From the NCBI RefSeq assembly GCF_946477055.1, contig NZ_CAMKXG010000066.1:1-14493 (forward strand): DNA of 14,493 bases, read 5' to 3'. The notes under the pieces are model-generated. The model worked only from the letters and a program-made list of their open reading frames with translations. It did no database searches and was not told where the DNA came from. Position 1 is the stretch's first letter. Each line of letters begins with the position of its first letter. This document shows, piece after piece, positions 14,031 through 14,493 of the stretch. The position numbers were made by a program, and so were the translations under genes. The stretch is from Lonsdalea britannica (GTDB lineage Bacteria > Pseudomonadota > Gammaproteobacteria > Enterobacterales > Enterobacteriaceae).

Positions 14031-14493
14031 AGATTTTGATAAGCGCCTGTTTAGCGGGATTTCCCGTTCGATATAACGGTTCAGATAAAAAAACGGTCCA
14101 GCACTATCTCGACCATTGGCAGCGGGAACAGCGTCTGATTGTCTTTTGTCCCGAACTGGCGGCGGGGTTTTCCACCCCGCGGCCCCCGGCGGAAATTATC
14201 CCCACTCAACGCCGGAATGAGGTCATCGCGTCAGGAGCTCGGGTGGTTGAAGAAACGGGAGGCGACGTCACGGAGCGATATATTTTGGGCGCCTGGCTGG
14301 CGCTGGAAATGGCGCAACGGCATCACTGTCGATTCGCACTGCTCACCGACGGTAGTCCTTCCTGCGGTAGCCAGACTATCTATAGCGGCCATTTCAACGG
14401 AAAAACCGTTGCGGGCAGTGGCGTCACTGCCGAACTGTTGAGATCGAAGGGAGTCGAGGTATTTTCGGACCGGGAGATCCTCAGCCTGATTGA
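14024..14493 (+). CDS. DUF523-family protein, partial (3' end outside window)
   Basis: The reading from ATG 14024 is open to the window end, 156 codons, close to the usual ~150-160 residues. Family marks in order: MNKILISACLAGFPVRYNGS (CL-G---RY-G), CPELAAGFSTPRPPAEI, TERYILGAW, TDGSPSCGSQTIYSG, GVTAELL and VEVFSD. Conserved C9, C45 and C113 suggest a metal or redox site. The function of DUF523 is not known. No good ribosome site precedes it; its ATG overlaps the stop of the upstream -1 frame by 7 nt, so it may depend on coupling. It lies just after the toxin gene; whether this is an operon is inference. Confidence 0.88.
   Translation, partial: MNKILISACLAGFPVRYNGSDKKTVQHYLDHWQREQRLIVFCPELAAGFSTPRPPAEIIPTQRRNEVIASGARVVEETGGDVTERYILGAWLALEMAQRHHCRFALLTDGSPSCGSQTIYSGHFNGKTVAGSGVTAELLRSKGVEVFSDREILSLI

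Noticed and set aside
1..14493. CRISPR arrays, tRNA or rRNA genes, integrase or prophage genes
   Set aside because: No regularly spaced repeats, no cloverleaf or rRNA-like stretch and no integrase or phage structural protein were seen on either strand.

Overview
The window looks like a chromosomal segment of a member of the Enterobacterales, most likely a soft-rot type (Pectobacteriaceae such as Pectobacterium, Dickeya or Brenneria). Most of the proteins resemble the E. coli 23-24 min region (pyrC, dinI, bssS, yceJ, yceI, trhO/yceA, lpxL, opgH, opgG) closely enough to name by eye, but several genes that E. coli has between them are missing (solA/yceO, mdtG, msyB/yceK, opgC). The genus is inferred; no search was run.

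Layout. 1-1443: the 3' end of pyrC, then dinI with a LexA box over its -10 element, a 437-bp gap rich in dyads, and bssS followed by a strong terminator. 1510-1805: AT-rich gap where solA would sit, with a start-less 31-codon frame and a terminator-like hairpin. 1806-2965: yceJ-yceI, a cytochrome b561 plus a periplasmic lipocalin-like protein, ending at a terminator shared with convergent trhO. 3018-4076 (minus): trhO. 4077-4483: divergent leader region with a candidate 10-codon leader ORF behind an AAGGAG ribosome site. 4484-5404: lpxL. 5405-5876: a relic of an IS200/IS605-type element (C-terminal transposase fragment and two TAT-loop palindromes), then the opgGH terminator. 5877-9993 (minus): opgG-opgH, overlapping by 8 nt, for periplasmic glucan synthesis.

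The right third is accessory. 9994-10519 is a long gap with an RcsB-box-like sequence. 10520-12482 holds a His-rich DUF2946-type protein and a PepSY transmembrane protein with a His/Met cluster, probably a metal (copper or iron) handling pair. On the minus strand are an unrecognised 94-residue protein and a ribbon-helix-helix regulator. 13736-13921 encodes a GhoT/OrtT-family small membrane toxin with no antitoxin gene beside it. Its stop is overlapped by a -1 open frame that runs into the start of a DUF523 gene (cut by the window end).

How they fit together. The left part is core metabolism, SOS response and cell envelope: lpxL (lipid A acylation) and opgGH (glucans) both shape the envelope. 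The best candidates for something new are the toxin/-1 frame/DUF523 arrangement, the leader ORF before lpxL, the pair of unknown minus-strand genes, and the internally deleted IS200-like element.
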